Below are positions 30,081 to 42,333 of a stretch of 48,371 nucleotides of DNA, piece after piece. Location: the NCBI RefSeq assembly GCF_000855665.1, contig NZ_JXSS01000052.1, forward strand, positions 1-48,371. The letters are read 5' to 3'. A program made the position numbers and the translations under genes. The notes under the pieces are model-generated. The model worked only from the letters and a program-made list of their open reading frames with translations. It made no database searches and had not been told where the DNA came from. Each line of letters begins with the position of its first letter. Position 1 is the stretch's first letter. Source of the stretch: Lysobacter sp. A03 (lineage in GTDB: Bacteria > Pseudomonadota > Gammaproteobacteria > Xanthomonadales > Xanthomonadaceae).

Positions 30081-30108
30081 ATTCTGTCGACATGATTCTG
30101 TCGACATG
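30081..30108. repeat. perfect 14-bp tandem duplication just after ftsZ
   Basis: ATTCTGTCGACATG occurs twice head to tail (30081-30094, 30095-30108), beginning seven bases beyond the ftsZ stop. It is the second 14-bp duplication at a gene end in this window. Confidence 0.95.
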
Positions 30109-30115
30109 GGTCCGA

Positions 30116-31354
<1,239 letters not shown>

Positions 31355-31465
31355 GTCCGTGTCCTCGTTGGTCTAGTTTTGGTTGCTGCCGTGGTCTTTC
31401 GTGTTGCTTGCCGCGTTTGTTGTGTTGCCTGTCGTCTCTCGCCTGCCGCTGTCGTGCACCGCTGC
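31355..31465 (-). promoter_or_regulatory. U-poor ftsZ leader
   Basis: The minus strand between ftsA and ftsZ is almost free of T and rich in CA and AAC runs (for example GGCAACACAACAAACG), with a weak GAGGA before the ATG. It is the only stretch without coding between mraZ and ftsZ. It looks unstructured; a promoter is not visible. Confidence 0.4.
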
Positions 31466-32716
31466 TCAGAAGTGGTCGCTGTACCAGCTCTTGAGCTTGT
31501 TGAAGAGCGAACCTGCGCGGCCGGTGTTGATCACCGGGCGGCGCGGATTCTCGAATTGGCTGCCCATCAGCAGCAGCCCCACACCGGTGGCGTGGACCGG
31601 ATTGCCCACCACCTCGCCCAGGCCGGTGACGTGCTGCGGGATGCCCACGCGCACCGGCATCTGCAGCATTTCCTCGGCCAGTTCCACCACCCCTTCCATC
31701 TTTGACGCGCCGCCGGTGAGCACCATTCCGGCGCGCACGTGCTGCTCAAAACCGCTGCGACGCAGCTCGGCCTGGACCATCTCGAAGATTTCCTCGTAAC
31801 GGGCCTGGACGGCCTGCGCCAGCGAGGCGCGCGGCATCCGCCGGGGTGCGCGGTCACCGACCGACGGCACCTGGATGGATTCCTCCGCGGTGGCCATCTG
31901 CGCCAGCGCGCAGGCGTAGCGGACCTTGATCTGCTCGGCCTCCGGCGTCGGCGTGCGCAGCATGTGGGCGATGTCCTCGGTGACCTTGTCGCCGGCAATG
32001 CCGAGGCTGGCCGAGTGGGCGATCGCGCCCTGCACGAACACCGCGATGTCGGTCGTGCCCGCGCCGATGTCGACCAGCACCACGCCCAGCTCGCGCTCGT
32101 CGCTGGTCAGCACCGCGTTGGCCGAGGCGAGTACGCCCAGGATCAGGCTGTCGACCTGCAGACCGCAGCGCTGCACGCACTTGCTGACGTTGGCGGCGGC
32201 CGACTGCGCGCACACCACCAGGTGGGCGTGTACTTCCAGGCGTACGCCGGTCATGCCGATCGGGTTGCGGATGCCTTCCTGGGAGTGGTCGAGCACGTAG
32301 TCGCGCGGGATCGCGTGGAGGATCTTCTGGTCGGCCGGGATCGCGACGGCCTTGGCCGCGTCGAGCACCCGGTCCAGATCGGCCACGCTGACCTCGCCGT
32401 CGCGGATCGGCGCGATGCCCTGGGAGTTGCGGCACTGCACGTGGCTGCCGGAGATGGAGGCGTAGACCGAGCGGATCTCGCAGCCGGCCATCAGCTCGGC
32501 CTCCTCGATCGCGCGTTGGATCGACTGCACGGTGGATTCGATGTCCACCACCACGCCCCGGCGCAGGCCGCGAGACTCGTGGCTGCCGATGCCGATGACC
32601 TCGATCGGGTTGTCCGGGCCGGTGTGGCCGGGGCTGTACTCACCCACCAGCGCCACCACCTTGGAGGTGCCGATGTCGAGGCCGACGATCAGATGTTTGT
32701 CACCCTTGCGATTCAT
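31466..32716 (-). CDS. ftsA: cell division actin-like protein FtsA
   Basis: A 416-residue actin-fold membrane tether for FtsZ. The phosphate-1 motif is in IVGLDIGTSKVVALVGE and the phosphate-2 motif in LVDIGAGTTDIAVF; the adenosine motif is in GMVLTGGASKMEG. The last residues, LFNKLKSWYSDHF, form the amphipathic membrane-targeting helix. The ATG at 32716 overlaps the end of ftsQ by 17 bases; the longer open frame upstream is inside ftsQ. Confidence 0.97.
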   Translation of the reverse strand: MNRKGDKHLIVGLDIGTSKVVALVGEYSPGHTGPDNPIEVIGIGSHESRGLRRGVVVDIESTVQSIQRAIEEAELMAGCEIRSVYASISGSHVQCRNSQGIAPIRDGEVSVADLDRVLDAAKAVAIPADQKILHAIPRDYVLDHSQEGIRNPIGMTGVRLEVHAHLVVCAQSAAANVSKCVQRCGLQVDSLILGVLASANAVLTSDERELGVVLVDIGAGTTDIAVFVQGAIAHSASLGIAGDKVTEDIAHMLRTPTPEAEQIKVRYACALAQMATAEESIQVPSVGDRAPRRMPRASLAQAVQARYEEIFEMVQAELRRSGFEQHVRAGMVLTGGASKMEGVVELAEEMLQMPVRVGIPQHVTGLGEVVGNPVHATGVGLLLMGSQFENPRRPVINTGRAGSLFNKLKSWYSDHF

Positions 32717-33422
32717 GGTTTTCCCTGCTGTCGGCCCACACAAGTGCGAAACCGTTGGTGTAGCGAAGATCGGCGCGCGCCAGTACCTGGGCCTGCTGGG
32801 CCAGCAGTTGCGGCAACAGGCGCACGAAGCGGTTGAGGCGACCGCGCGCCTCGTGGCGGCCGACGATGACCTCGGCGCCGTTGTCGAGGCGAAGCGTCCA
32901 GCTGCCGCGCGGGTCCAGGCGGGCCTCGCGCACTTCCAGCCCGAGCGGGGCGAACATGGCCCGCGTCTCGTTGTAGAGCTCGACCACCTCGTCGATGCGT
33001 GTCTCCGGTCCGCCCAGCAAGGGCAGCTCGGCGGGGACATCGATGTTGGCGGCCGGAAACAGCCGGCCCTGCTCGGACAGCAGCTGGTTGTCGTCCCAGC
33101 GCGCGAACGGAACGTGCTCGGCCAGGTGCACCTCCAGCACGTCAGGCCAGCGCTTGCGGACCTCGGCATGCTCGACCCAGGGCAGTGCGGCCACCGCCGC
33201 GCGCGCCGCGTCCAGATCGACCGCGAAATAACCCTGGCGTGCAAACGGCATCAGGGTGTCGCGCAGCAGGGTCTCGTCCACGCGCTGGAATTGCGCGGTC
33301 GCGCGCAGCTTGCTCAGCGGCCAGTGCTCGGCACCGACCCAGCCGTTGAGGAGGCCGACCACCGGCAGGACGACCAGCGCCACCGCAAGCAGCCAACCCA
33401 GCAGGCGCAGAAGGGCGTTCAC
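32700..33422 (-). CDS. ftsQ: cell division protein FtsQ
   Basis: A 240-residue bitopic protein: short cytoplasmic N-terminus, one membrane segment ([19 protein letters not shown]), a POTRA domain ([20 protein letters not shown]...), and a beta domain ending in [14 protein letters not shown]. It links early and late division proteins. The GTG at 33422 overlaps the ddl stop (GTGA). The longer in-frame extension upstream is inside ddl and is rejected. Confidence 0.94.
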   Translation of the reverse strand: MNALLRLLGWLLAVALVVLPVVGLLNGWVGAEHWPLSKLRATAQFQRVDETLLRDTLMPFARQGYFAVDLDAARAAVAALPWVEHAEVRKRWPDVLEVHLAEHVPFARWDDNQLLSEQGRLFPAANIDVPAELPLLGGPETRIDEVVELYNETRAMFAPLGLEVREARLDPRGSWTLRLDNGAEVIVGRHEARGRLNRFVRLLPQLLAQQAQVLARADLRYTNGFALVWADSRENHESQG

Positions 33423-34408
33423 CGGCCGGCCACCTCCGCGAGGGTCCCTTCCAGGATGCGCCAGCACAGTTCCTCGAAGCCGATGCCGAGTTGGGCGGCG
33501 GCCTTGGGCACCAGCGAATGGCTGGTCATGCCAGGCGCGGTGTTCACCTCGAGCAGGTGGAAGTCGCCGGTCGCGCGGTCGCGCATGACGTCCACCCGGC
33601 CCCAACCGCGGCATTCAACGGCCTCGAACGCGGCCAGGGCGATGCGCTGCAACTCGACCTCGGCGGCGTCTTCCACGCCGGGGCAGAGATACTGGGTGTC
33701 GTCGGCCATGTACTTGGCGTTGTAGTCGTACCACTCGCCCTTGGGCACGATCCGGATCGAAGGCAGCGCGCGCGGTCCGGTGCCGTCATCGAGTACGCCT
33801 ACGGTAAGTTCATCGCCGACGATCATCTGCTCCATCAGCAGCTCGCCGTCGTAATCGGCGGCAAACGCCTGCGCCGCGGCGAGATCGGCCTCCTCCAAGA
33901 TCCGGAACGCACCGACGCTGGACCCCTCGCAGGAGGGCTTGACGAACACCGGCAGGCCGAGCGAGCGCGCTGCCGCATGCATGTCGTCGCCATTGCTCAG
34001 GCGGACAAAACGCGGAGTCGGCAGGCCGCAGCTGAGCCAGACCTGCTTGGTCCGGATCTTGTCCATCGACAACGCCGAGCCGAGCACGCCGGAACCGGTG
34101 TAGGGCACGCCCAGCACTTCGAGCACGCCCTGCAACACGCCGTCCTCGCCTCCGCCCCGGTTGCCGTGGAGGATGTTGAACACGCGATCCACGCCGCCCT
34201 GACGGACGAGCTCGACCAGCGCCGGGATGCCGTCAACGGCGAACGCGTCGACGCCGCGCGCCTGCAGCGCTTCGAGCACATTGCGGCCGGAGTCCAGCGA
34301 GACCTCGCGCTCGGCGCTGGTGCCGCCCACCAGCACCGCCACCCGGCCGAAGCGGGCCGGATCGGTGATGCGTTGTGGGGCGATATGCGATGCAGTGGGC
34401 GTGCTCAC
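33419..34408 (-). CDS. ddl: D-alanine-D-alanine ligase
   Basis: A 329-residue ATP-grasp ligase making D-Ala-D-Ala. Visible are [17 protein letters not shown] at the N-terminus, [28 protein letters not shown] in the ATP-binding lobe, and [12 protein letters not shown] near the end with the metal-binding Glu and Asn. It is the DdlB copy of the division cluster. The GTG start at 34408 overlaps the murC stop (GTGA). Confidence 0.96.
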   Translation of the reverse strand: MSTPTASHIAPQRITDPARFGRVAVLVGGTSAEREVSLDSGRNVLEALQARGVDAFAVDGIPALVELVRQGGVDRVFNILHGNRGGGEDGVLQGVLEVLGVPYTGSGVLGSALSMDKIRTKQVWLSCGLPTPRFVRLSNGDDMHAAARSLGLPVFVKPSCEGSSVGAFRILEEADLAAAQAFAADYDGELLMEQMIVGDELTVGVLDDGTGPRALPSIRIVPKGEWYDYNAKYMADDTQYLCPGVEDAAEVELQRIALAAFEAVECRGWGRVDVMRDRATGDFHLLEVNTAPGMTSHSLVPKAAAQLGIGFEELCWRILEGTLAEVAGR

Positions 34409-35859
34409 GCTTCACCTTCCTGGGTTGTGGGGAGTCCATCGAGCGCGATCTGTTGCGCGGCGTGGCCGATATCGCCGGCGCCCATTAGCAGCAGCAGGTC
34501 GCCGTCCTCGAGCACATCGGCGAGGACCTCGGCCAGCTCGCCGACCGGCCCGATCACGACCGGATCGATGCGGCCGCGGGCACGGATGGCGCGGGCCAGT
34601 GCACGCTCGTCGGCGCCGGCGATGGGCGCCTCGCCGGCCGCGTAGACCTCGGTCAGGATCAGTGCGTCGACGTCGGACAGAACCGCGGCGAAATCGTCGA
34701 ACAGGTCGCGGGTGCGGCTGTAGCGATGCGGCTGGAAGGCGACCACGAGGCGACGCTCGGGCCAACCGCCGCGGGCAGCCTCGAACACCGCCGCCAGCTC
34801 GTTGGGGTGGTGGCCGTAGTCATCGACCACGGTGGCCGTGCCGCCCCCGGGCAAGGCGATGTCGGCCAGCACGTTGAAGCGGCGGCCGATACCGGCGAAC
34901 GCCTCCAGCGCGCGGGCGATCGCGGCCGGCTCGACGCCCAGCTGCCAGCCCACCGCGGCCGCGGCCAGCGCGTTGAGCACGTTGTGCCCGCCGGGCAGCG
35001 CCAGGGTCACCGGGCAGCGCTCGCCGCCGGGCAGGCACAGGGTGAAGTGCATGCGCGCGCCGGTCTGGGTGACATCCTCGGCGCGCACGTCGGCGTCCGG
35101 TGATAGGCCGTAGGTCATCACGTGGCGTGGCGTGCGCTCGGCCAGTGCGGCGACTTCCGGATCGTCGATGCACAGCACCGCCAGCCCGTAGAACGGCAGC
35201 CGCAGCATGAACTCGCCGAACGCCGCCTGGACGTTGGCGAAGTCGCCACCGTAGTTCTCCAGGTGGTCGGCGTCGATGTTGGTGACCACGGCGATCTGCG
35301 GGCTCAGCCGCAGGAAGCTGCCATCGCTTTCGTCGGCCTCGGCCACCAGCCAGTCGCCGCCGCCCAGCTTGGCGTGGGCGCCGGCGGCGAGCAGCTGCCC
35401 GCCGATGACGAAGGTGGGATCGATGCCGCCCTCGGCCAGCACGCTGGCGGTCAGCGAGGTGGTCGTCGTCTTGCCGTGGGTGCCGGCAACCGCGATGCCT
35501 CGCTTGAAGCGCATCAGCTCGGCCAGCATTTCGGCGCGCGGGACCACGGGGATCCGCTGCGTCCGCGCTTCCACCACTTCCGGGTTGTCGTCGCGGATCG
35601 CGCTGGAGACGACCACGCAGTCGGTGCCGAGCACGTTGGCGGCAGCGTGGTCCTGATGGACGTCAATGCCCAGGCGCGACAAGCGCCGGGTCACGGCGTT
35701 GTCGGCGCGGTCCGAGCCGGACACCTGGTAGCCCAGCGTGCACATCACCTCCGCGATGCCGCTCATGCCTGTGCCGCCGATACCGATGAAATGGACGCGC
35801 GGGAAGGCCTTGGCCAGATCGCCATCGTGTTGCAGCCGGCGGCGCACGGTACTGCTCAT
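34405..35859 (-). CDS. murC: UDP-N-acetylmuramate-L-alanine ligase
   Basis: A 484-residue Mur ligase that adds L-Ala to UDP-MurNAc. It has [15 protein letters not shown] at about 24-38, ATP-binding GTHGKTTTT at about 126-134, ADESDGSFL, and the C-terminal [12 protein letters not shown]. The ATG at 35859 overlaps the murG stop (ATGA). A 156-residue in-frame extension upstream lies inside murG. Confidence 0.97.
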   Translation of the reverse strand: MSSTVRRRLQHDGDLAKAFPRVHFIGIGGTGMSGIAEVMCTLGYQVSGSDRADNAVTRRLSRLGIDVHQDHAAANVLGTDCVVVSSAIRDDNPEVVEARTQRIPVVPRAEMLAELMRFKRGIAVAGTHGKTTTTSLTASVLAEGGIDPTFVIGGQLLAAGAHAKLGGGDWLVAEADESDGSFLRLSPQIAVVTNIDADHLENYGGDFANVQAAFGEFMLRLPFYGLAVLCIDDPEVAALAERTPRHVMTYGLSPDADVRAEDVTQTGARMHFTLCLPGGERCPVTLALPGGHNVLNALAAAAVGWQLGVEPAAIARALEAFAGIGRRFNVLADIALPGGGTATVVDDYGHHPNELAAVFEAARGGWPERRLVVAFQPHRYSRTRDLFDDFAAVLSDVDALILTEVYAAGEAPIAGADERALARAIRARGRIDPVVIGPVGELAEVLADVLEDGDLLLLMGAGDIGHAAQQIALDGLPTTQEGEA

Positions 35860-36992
35860 GCAGCGGGCTCCTGGGAAGATTGGGGGGAAGAAGGAAGGTC
35901 GCGGCCGGCCGAGCCGGCCAGCACGATCTCGGCGACGCGCTTGGCGGCATCGGGCAGCGCAAGCGCACGCGCCGCGGTGGCCAGGCGAAGCAGGTCGTCG
36001 CGCGCGGAGATGCTTTCCACCGCCTCGGCCACGCGCACTGCGAGGTCCTCGGCAGGCGCCTGCGGCAGCAAAAGGGCCGCGCCACGGTCGACCAGGTAGC
36101 GAGCGTTGCGGGTCTGGTGGTCGTCGACCGCCTGCGGGAACGGAACCAGCACGCTGCCCACGCCCACCGCGCACAGTTCGGCCAGAGTCAAGGCACCGGC
36201 GCGACACACCACCAGATCTGCCCATGCGTAGGCGTCGGCCATGTCGGCGATGAATGGCTCGATGCTCGCGGGCACGCCCGCTTCGGCGTAGCGGCGCTCG
36301 GCGTCCTCGACCTGCGCCTGGCCACACTGGTGACGCACCTCGACCGGTCCAATGCGCTCGCGGAGCAATGTCAGCGCCTGCGGCACGGCCGTGTTCAAGG
36401 CGCGCGCGCCCTGGCTGCCGCCCAGCACCAGCAGGCGCAAGGGGCCATGGCGGCCGGCGAAGCGCTGCGCCGGAGCGGCGACCTGGACGATCTCCTCGCG
36501 CACCGGGTTGCCGACCACTTCCTCGTTGGCAAAGGTGTCCGGGAAACCCGTCAACACACGCTGGGCGAGGCGGGCCAGCACGCGGTTGGTCATCCCTGCC
36601 GCGCGGTTCTGCTCGTGCACGAACAACGGAATCCGGGCCAGCCGCGCAGCCAGGCCACCCGGGCCCGCCGCATAGCCGCCGAAGCTGATCACCGCGCGCG
36701 GTCGTCGCGAGCGCAACACCGCCGCCGCGTGCCGCACGGCGGACAACAGCTTGACCGGAGCAGCGAGCAAGGTGGTCAGGCCCTTGCCGCGCACGCCGCG
36801 GACCGCAATGGTGTCGATCGGAATGTCCTGGGCGGGCACCAGGCGCGTTTCCATGCCGCCTTCCGCGCCCAGCCAGGTCACCGGCACGCCGCGGATTTTC
36901 AGCTGCCGGGCCACGGCCAGGCCGGGAAAGATATGCCCGCCCGTGCCGCCGGCGAGGATCATCACCGGACGCGGATCAACGGCGGCGTTCAT
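35856..36992 (-). CDS. murG: lipid II synthase (MurG)
   Basis: A 378-residue GT28 glycosyltransferase that transfers GlcNAc to lipid I on the cytoplasmic membrane face. [17 protein letters not shown] and [16 protein letters not shown] are the two N-domain G-loops; [13 protein letters not shown] is the third. The donor site [20 protein letters not shown] and [14 protein letters not shown] are typical. The ATG overlaps the ftsW stop (ATGA). Confidence 0.97.
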   Translation of the reverse strand: MNAAVDPRPVMILAGGTGGHIFPGLAVARQLKIRGVPVTWLGAEGGMETRLVPAQDIPIDTIAVRGVRGKGLTTLLAAPVKLLSAVRHAAAVLRSRRPRAVISFGGYAAGPGGLAARLARIPLFVHEQNRAAGMTNRVLARLAQRVLTGFPDTFANEEVVGNPVREEIVQVAAPAQRFAGRHGPLRLLVLGGSQGARALNTAVPQALTLLRERIGPVEVRHQCGQAQVEDAERRYAEAGVPASIEPFIADMADAYAWADLVVCRAGALTLAELCAVGVGSVLVPFPQAVDDHQTRNARYLVDRGAALLLPQAPAEDLAVRVAEAVESISARDDLLRLATAARALALPDAAKRVAEIVLAGSAGRDLPSSPQSSQEPAA

Positions 36993-38344
36993 GCCATCCC
37001 CCCAAGCGTCGGTTCGATCCGCTGCTGCAGCCGGCTGGTGCCGCGCCCCGAATCGGCCCGCGTGCGGGCAAATGCCGGCGCCGCGGACGGGCGATTGGGC
37101 GCACTCGTGGATGCCGGCCCGGCGACGTGATGTGGTTTGCTGCCCGCGCTGACGGGAGCACCCGCGTGCACGTACTCGCGCCCCGCCTCACCACGCAGTC
37201 TCACCATCTGGCGCTTGGCCCGCTCCAGCTCGTAGGACACGCGCAGCAGCAGTACCATCGCCGCGCAGGTCATCAGCACGCTGGAGCCGCCTGAGGAAAT
37301 CAGTGGCAGGGTCAGCCCCTTGGTCGGCAGCAGGCCAAGGTTCACCCCGATCGAGACGAAACTCTGCAGGCCGATCCACAGCGCGATGCCAAATGCGAGG
37401 TAGGCCGAAAAGTGGCGGCGCATCTCCACGCACTGCAGGCCCATCCAGAACGCGCGCCCCACCAGCAGCGCGTACAGGCCGATCACCACACACACGCCCA
37501 CAAAACCGAGTTCCTCGGCGATCACAGCCAGGATGAAGTCGGTGTGCGCTTCGGGGAGGTAGGACAGCTTCTGGATCGAGCTGCCCAGCCCGACGCCAAA
37601 CCACTCGCCGCGCCCGGCCGCCATCAGTGCGTTGGTCAGCTGGTAGCCGGAATTGAACGGATCGGCCCAGGGATCCATGAACGAGGTCAGCCGGCGCATG
37701 CGGTACGGCTCAAGCACGGCGATGAACGCCAGCGCCGGCAGTCCAATGAGCACCGGCAGGAACATCCGCGGCATGTTGACGCCGCCCAGCACCAGCAGAC
37801 CAGCGGTGATCGCCAGCAGCAGCGAGGACGAACCGAAGTCGGGCTGCAGCAGCAGCAAACCGACCAGCGCCGCCACGACCACCAGCGGCTTGAGCATCGC
37901 ACCCCAGGTCGCGTTGACCTCGTCGCGGAAGCGAACGAGGTAACTCGCCAGCCAGATGATGAAGAGGACCTTGACCGCCTCCACCACCTGGAAGTTCGAC
38001 ACGCCGACGTTGATCCAGCGGTGCGCACCCTTGACGCTGACGCCCAGGCCCGGCACGAACACCATCAGCAGCAGGACGAAACAGCCCAGCAGCATCAACT
38101 GGTTGTAGCGCTCCACCGTGCGCAGCTCGACGCGCGTCGCCCACACCGCCAGCACCAGGCCGCCGGCAAGGAACACCACGTGCCGGGTCAGGTAGTGGAA
38201 GGGATCGGGGTGTTGCGAGATCGAGCTGGAGCCGACCATCACCAGTCCCAGCGACGCCAGCGCGAGCACGACGGCGAGCAGCCACGGGTCAAGGCGACCC
38301 TGGATGTCGTCGATGCGGGTGGCCTGGCGCGCGGAATCGTTCAT
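36989..38344 (-). CDS. ftsW: septal peptidoglycan glycosyltransferase FtsW
   Basis: A 451-residue SEDS-family membrane polymerase. [20 protein letters not shown] and [15 protein letters not shown] are early helices; the signature [20 protein letters not shown] and the late [13 protein letters not shown] are present. The C-terminal tail of about 70 residues is low-complexity and charged. The ATG at 38344 overlaps the mraY stop by one base (TGATG). There is no murD between mraY and this gene. Confidence 0.95.
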   Translation of the reverse strand: MNDSARQATRIDDIQGRLDPWLLAVVLALASLGLVMVGSSSISQHPDPFHYLTRHVVFLAGGLVLAVWATRVELRTVERYNQLMLLGCFVLLLMVFVPGLGVSVKGAHRWINVGVSNFQVVEAVKVLFIIWLASYLVRFRDEVNATWGAMLKPLVVVAALVGLLLLQPDFGSSSLLLAITAGLLVLGGVNMPRMFLPVLIGLPALAFIAVLEPYRMRRLTSFMDPWADPFNSGYQLTNALMAAGRGEWFGVGLGSSIQKLSYLPEAHTDFILAVIAEELGFVGVCVVIGLYALLVGRAFWMGLQCVEMRRHFSAYLAFGIALWIGLQSFVSIGVNLGLLPTKGLTLPLISSGGSSVLMTCAAMVLLLRVSYELERAKRQMVRLRGEAGREYVHAGAPVSAGSKPHHVAGPASTSAPNRPSAAPAFARTRADSGRGTSRLQQRIEPTLGGMA

Positions 38345-39426
38345 CAGCGCACCTTCAACGTGGCCAGGCCGATCAGCACCAGCACGACGGAAATGATCCA
38401 GAAGCGCACGATCACGCGCGGCTCCGGCCAGCCCTTCAGTTCGAAGTGGTGATGGATGGGCGCCATCCGGAATACGCGCTTGCCGGTCAGCTTGAACGAG
38501 GCGACCTGGATCATCACCGAGAGGGTTTCGATGACGAACACGCCGCCCATGATCACCAGCACCAGTTCCTGACGGACGATCACCGCGATGGCGCCCAGCA
38601 CCGCGCCCAGCGCCAGCGCGCCGATGTCGCCCATGAACACCATCGCCGGGTAGGTGTTGAACCAGAGGAAACCCAGTCCGGCGCCCGCGATCGCGGCGCA
38701 GATGATCACCAGTTCGCCCGCGCCCGGGACCGGCGGAATCTGCAGGTACTCGGAAAACACCGAGTTGCCGGAGGCGTAGGCGAACACACCCAGCGCGCAC
38801 GCGACCAGCACCGTGGGCATGATCGCCAGCCCGTCCAGCCCATCGGTCAGGTTGACCGCGTTGGAGAAGCCGACGATCCAGAAGTAGGCGACGACGATCA
38901 GGCCCGCGCCCATCGGGAATGCGAGCGACTTGAACATCGGAATGTAGAACGTGGTGGCCGCCGGGACATCGGCGGTCATGTACAGGACCACGCCGGCCGC
39001 GAGCCCGAAGATCGACTGCAGCAGGTACTTCCAGCGCGACTTGAGGCCGTTGGGATCGCGGTGGACGATCTTGATCCAGTCGTCGTACCAGCCGATGGCG
39101 CCGAAGGCGACCATCACCGCCAGCACCACCCAGACGTACTTGTTGCGCAGGTCGCCCCACAGCAGCACCGAGGCCAGCACGGTCAGCAGGATCAGGCCGC
39201 CGCCCATGGTCGGCGTGCCGGCCTTGGAGAAGTGGCTTTCCGGACCGTCGCTGCGGATCGGTTGCCCGCCCTTGTACTGGGCGAGCTTGCGGATCGCCGC
39301 AGGCCCCCACCACAACGACAGGGCGAGCGCGGTCAACGCGCTGAGGATGCCGCGGAATGTCAGGTAGTTGAACAGACCGAACAGGCTGTCCAGTTGCTCG
39401 AGCCAACGCGCCAGTTCAAGCAGCAT
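38344..39426 (-). CDS. mraY: phospho-MurNAc-pentapeptide transferase
   Basis: A 360-residue polytopic enzyme that makes lipid I from UDP-MurNAc-pentapeptide and undecaprenyl phosphate. [13 protein letters not shown], the magnesium-binding [37 protein letters not shown], and [15 protein letters not shown] are all intact. About ten membrane helices. It starts within the end of murF (11-base overlap). Confidence 0.98.
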   Translation of the reverse strand: MLLELARWLEQLDSLFGLFNYLTFRGILSALTALALSLWWGPAAIRKLAQYKGGQPIRSDGPESHFSKAGTPTMGGGLILLTVLASVLLWGDLRNKYVWVVLAVMVAFGAIGWYDDWIKIVHRDPNGLKSRWKYLLQSIFGLAAGVVLYMTADVPAATTFYIPMFKSLAFPMGAGLIVVAYFWIVGFSNAVNLTDGLDGLAIMPTVLVACALGVFAYASGNSVFSEYLQIPPVPGAGELVIICAAIAGAGLGFLWFNTYPAMVFMGDIGALALGAVLGAIAVIVRQELVLVIMGGVFVIETLSVMIQVASFKLTGKRVFRMAPIHHHFELKGWPEPRVIVRFWIISVVLVLIGLATLKVR

Positions 39427-40816
39427 CGGTATCGCCCTCCGGCCCCGTGGGGCGTTGCATCGACAGCAATGCCGTCACGACCTTGTCCATCGCGCTGCCG
39501 CGGGAACCCTTCACCAGCACGTTCACCGGTGTGTCTTTTACCCGTGCCAGCGCGGTGGCCAGCGCGTCGGTCAATGCAGCGTGGTCGGCATGCACGCTGG
39601 CGCCCTCGCCGAACTCCGCGGCCGCCACGGCACTCAGGCTGCCCAGCGCGAACAGCCGCTGCAGGCCAGCAGCCCTGGCCTGGCGGCCGGCCTGGGCGTG
39701 CATGGCCTCGGCATCGGCGCCCAGCTCACGCATGTCGCCCATGACCAGCCATCCCGCACCCGGCATCGCCGCCAACGTGTCGATCGCGGCCGCCAACGAG
39801 CCCGGATTGGCGTTGTAGCTGTCGTCGATCAAGGTGGCGCCGCGGCCCAACGGCTGGGCGACCATGCGGCCATCGACCGGCACTGCCGCCTGCAACCCTT
39901 CGGCAATCGCCTCCAGCGACACGCCCAGGCCAACAGCCAGCGACGCGGCTGCCAGCGCATTGCGGACGTTGTGACGCCCGCGCAGGGCAAGCGTCACCGG
40001 GACGGTGCCATCCGGGGTGACCAGGATGAAACGGGACCCTTCCACCCCGGCAACGACATCGCGTGCGGTCACGTCGGCGCTGGCATCCAGGCCGAACCGG
40101 ACCAGCCGGCGGCCGTGGGCTCGCTCGGCAAAATACGGCGCGAACGCGTCATCGGCATTGATCACTGCCACGCCCTGTGGCGGCAGCGCGTCGTAGATCG
40201 CCGCCTTGGTATCGGCCACGCCCAGCAGGCTGCCCATCCGCTCCAGGTGGGCCGGAGCCACGTTGTTGACCAGGACCGCGTCGGGCCGTGCGATGGCCGC
40301 CAGATAGGCGATGTCGCCCGGCTTGCCCGCACCCATCTCGTACACCGAGAAGCGGGCGTCTTCGGGCGCGGCCAACACCGACAGCGGCAGGCCGATCTCG
40401 TTGTTGAAATTGCCCGGGTTGGCGTAGGCGGGGGCGACGCGCTCAAGTATCGCGAGCAGCATCGACTTGACGCTGGTCTTGCCGTTGCTGCCGGTGATCG
40501 CGACAACGTGGCCGCTGCGCTGGCGCTGCACGGCAGCGGCGAAGTCGCCCAACGCGCGCTCGGTATCGGGGATCAGCACCTGCGGCACCGACACGTCCAG
40601 CAGGCGCGACACCAGCACCGCAGCAACCCCTCCCCGCACCGCTGCTTCGACGTGCTCGTGGCCGTCGAAGTTCTCGCCCTTCAGCGCGACGAACAACGCG
40701 TTTGCGCTGGCCGGCAATGCGCGGGTGTCGGTGGCGATCGCATCGACCACGACATCATCGCCGTGCAGGCGTCCGCCGACCATGCGGGTGATTTCGGAAA
40801 GTTGCAGCGGCCTCAT
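39416..40816 (-). CDS. murF: UDP-MurNAc-tripeptide-D-Ala-D-Ala ligase
   Basis: A 466-residue Mur ligase that adds D-Ala-D-Ala to the UDP-MurNAc tripeptide. The N-terminal domain has [20 protein letters not shown], the ATP site is [16 protein letters not shown] near 110, [14 protein letters not shown] follows, and the C-domain has [12 protein letters not shown]. The start overlaps the murE stop (ATGA). Confidence 0.96.
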   Translation of the reverse strand: MRPLQLSEITRMVGGRLHGDDVVVDAIATDTRALPASANALFVALKGENFDGHEHVEAAVRGGVAAVLVSRLLDVSVPQVLIPDTERALGDFAAAVQRQRSGHVVAITGSNGKTSVKSMLLAILERVAPAYANPGNFNNEIGLPLSVLAAPEDARFSVYEMGAGKPGDIAYLAAIARPDAVLVNNVAPAHLERMGSLLGVADTKAAIYDALPPQGVAVINADDAFAPYFAERAHGRRLVRFGLDASADVTARDVVAGVEGSRFILVTPDGTVPVTLALRGRHNVRNALAAASLAVGLGVSLEAIAEGLQAAVPVDGRMVAQPLGRGATLIDDSYNANPGSLAAAIDTLAAMPGAGWLVMGDMRELGADAEAMHAQAGRQARAAGLQRLFALGSLSAVAAAEFGEGASVHADHAALTDALATALARVKDTPVNVLVKGSRGSAMDKVVTALLSMQRPTGPEGDTDAA

Positions 40817-42333
40817 GCCCGTAGCTCCAGTGCCGCGCGGGCGACCTGCGTGTCATCGAATGGGTGTTTGACGCCGGCGATGTCCTGGTAGGGCTCGTGG
40901 CCCTTGCCGGCAATCAGCACGATGTCGTCCGCGCGTGCCTGGCTGATCGCATGGGCAATCGCGGCGGCCCGGTCGCGCAGCACGACGACGTCGGAAGGCT
41001 CAGTAAAACCGGCGAGGATTTCCCCCACGATCGCGTCGCCGTCCTCGTGGCGCGGGTTGTCATCGGTCACCACAACGGCGTCGGCGCCGGCCTGGGCAAT
41101 GGCCGCCATCTGCGGTCGTTTGCCGCGGTCGCGCTCACCGCCGCAGCCGAACACGCACCACAGGCGTCCCGTGGCGTGGTCGCGCAGGGACGCGAGCGCC
41201 TGCTCCAGCGCATCCGGCGTGTGGGCGAAGTCCACGACCACCAACGGCTTGCCGTGCGTGCCGCCCAGGCGGTTCATGCGGCCGTGGATCGGGCGCAACT
41301 GGCTGAGGGTCGCGGCGATGTCCCGCGGCGCGATCTGCAGCCCGAAGAGCGCACCGGCGACGGCCAGCAGATTGTCCACATTGAACCGCCCCAGCAGCTC
41401 CGAGCGCACCGGGTAGCGCTGCCCGCCATGCTCCGCGTCGAACACGAGCTGGAATGTGGCGCCGGCATTGTCCAGTTGCACGTCCTCGGCGTGGATGACC
41501 GCGGATGCGTTGCCGCGCGAACTCACGCCGATTCCGCGGACGGTCGCGGGCAACCCCGAGTGCATCGACAGTCCGTGCGCATCGTCGAGATTGACCACCG
41601 CCGCCTGCAGTCCCGGCCACGCCAACAGGCGCGCCTTTGCCGCCGCGTAGGCGTCCATGTCGCCGTGGTAGTCAAGGTGGTCGCGGCTGAGGTTGGTGAA
41701 CACCCCGACGTCGAAATGGACGCCATCGACGCGGCCCTGGTCGAGGGCGTGTGAGCTGACTTCCATCGCGACCGCTTTGGCCCCAGCGTCGCGCAGTCCG
41801 GCCAGCAGCTCGTGCACGTTGAGCACCAGCGGCGTGGTGAAGCCGGTGGGCACCAGCGCACCGTCGAAGCCGACGCCCAGGGTGCCGATGCTGGCGCCGC
41901 GCAGGCCCAGCTGCTGCCAGCACTGGGCCAGCAACTGGACCGTGGAGGTCTTGCCGTTGGTGCCGGTCACACCGACCATGCGCATCGCCGCGCTGGGCCG
42001 GTCGTGGAAACGATCCGCCATCGCGCCCATCCGCGAGCGCAGGCCGGGCACGGCGATCGCATCGGCGGGCACCGGCGTGTCGGCGTTGGCGGGTGGCTCG
42101 TAAAGGATGGCCGCCGCGTTGGCAGCGCGCGCCTGCTCAATGAACTTCAGGCCGTGGGTACCAAATCCGCCGATCGCCACGAAGGCATCGCCGGCGCGGA
42201 TCTCGCGGCTGTCCTGGACCAGGCCGGAGATCTCCAGCCCAGCCGGAATCGCGGCCACATTCGGCAGCAGCTCGGCCAGCAGCATCCGGCGCGGATGTGC
42301 CTGCGGAACGCGCGGCTTGGGCATGCCGCTCAT
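40813..42333 (-). CDS. murE: UDP-MurNAc-dipeptide-diaminopimelate ligase
   Basis: A 506-residue Mur ligase that adds the third residue. ATP-binding [10 protein letters not shown] is at about 122-131. [16 protein letters not shown] and [13 protein letters not shown] bind substrate. The third-residue selector [10 protein letters not shown] has the DNPR form that indicates meso-diaminopimelate. The start overlaps the ftsI stop (ATGA). Confidence 0.97.
   Translation of the reverse strand: MSGMPKPRVPQAHPRRMLLAELLPNVAAIPAGLEISGLVQDSREIRAGDAFVAIGGFGTHGLKFIEQARAANAAAILYEPPANADTPVPADAIAVPGLRSRMGAMADRFHDRPSAAMRMVGVTGTNGKTSTVQLLAQCWQQLGLRGASIGTLGVGFDGALVPTGFTTPLVLNVHELLAGLRDAGAKAVAMEVSSHALDQGRVDGVHFDVGVFTNLSRDHLDYHGDMDAYAAAKARLLAWPGLQAAVVNLDDAHGLSMHSGLPATVRGIGVSSRGNASAVIHAEDVQLDNAGATFQLVFDAEHGGQRYPVRSELLGRFNVDNLLAVAGALFGLQIAPRDIAATLSQLRPIHGRMNRLGGTHGKPLVVVDFAHTPDALEQALASLRDHATGRLWCVFGCGGERDRGKRPQMAAIAQAGADAVVVTDDNPRHEDGDAIVGEILAGFTEPSDVVVLRDRAAAIAHAISQARADDIVLIAGKGHEPYQDIAGVKHPFDDTQVARAALELRA

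Noticed and set aside
36989-39406. An 805-codon open frame continuing ftsW upstream
   Set aside because: The part before 38344 lies over mraY in another frame and is Arg/Gly-rich; the true FtsW start is the ATG overlapping the mraY stop.
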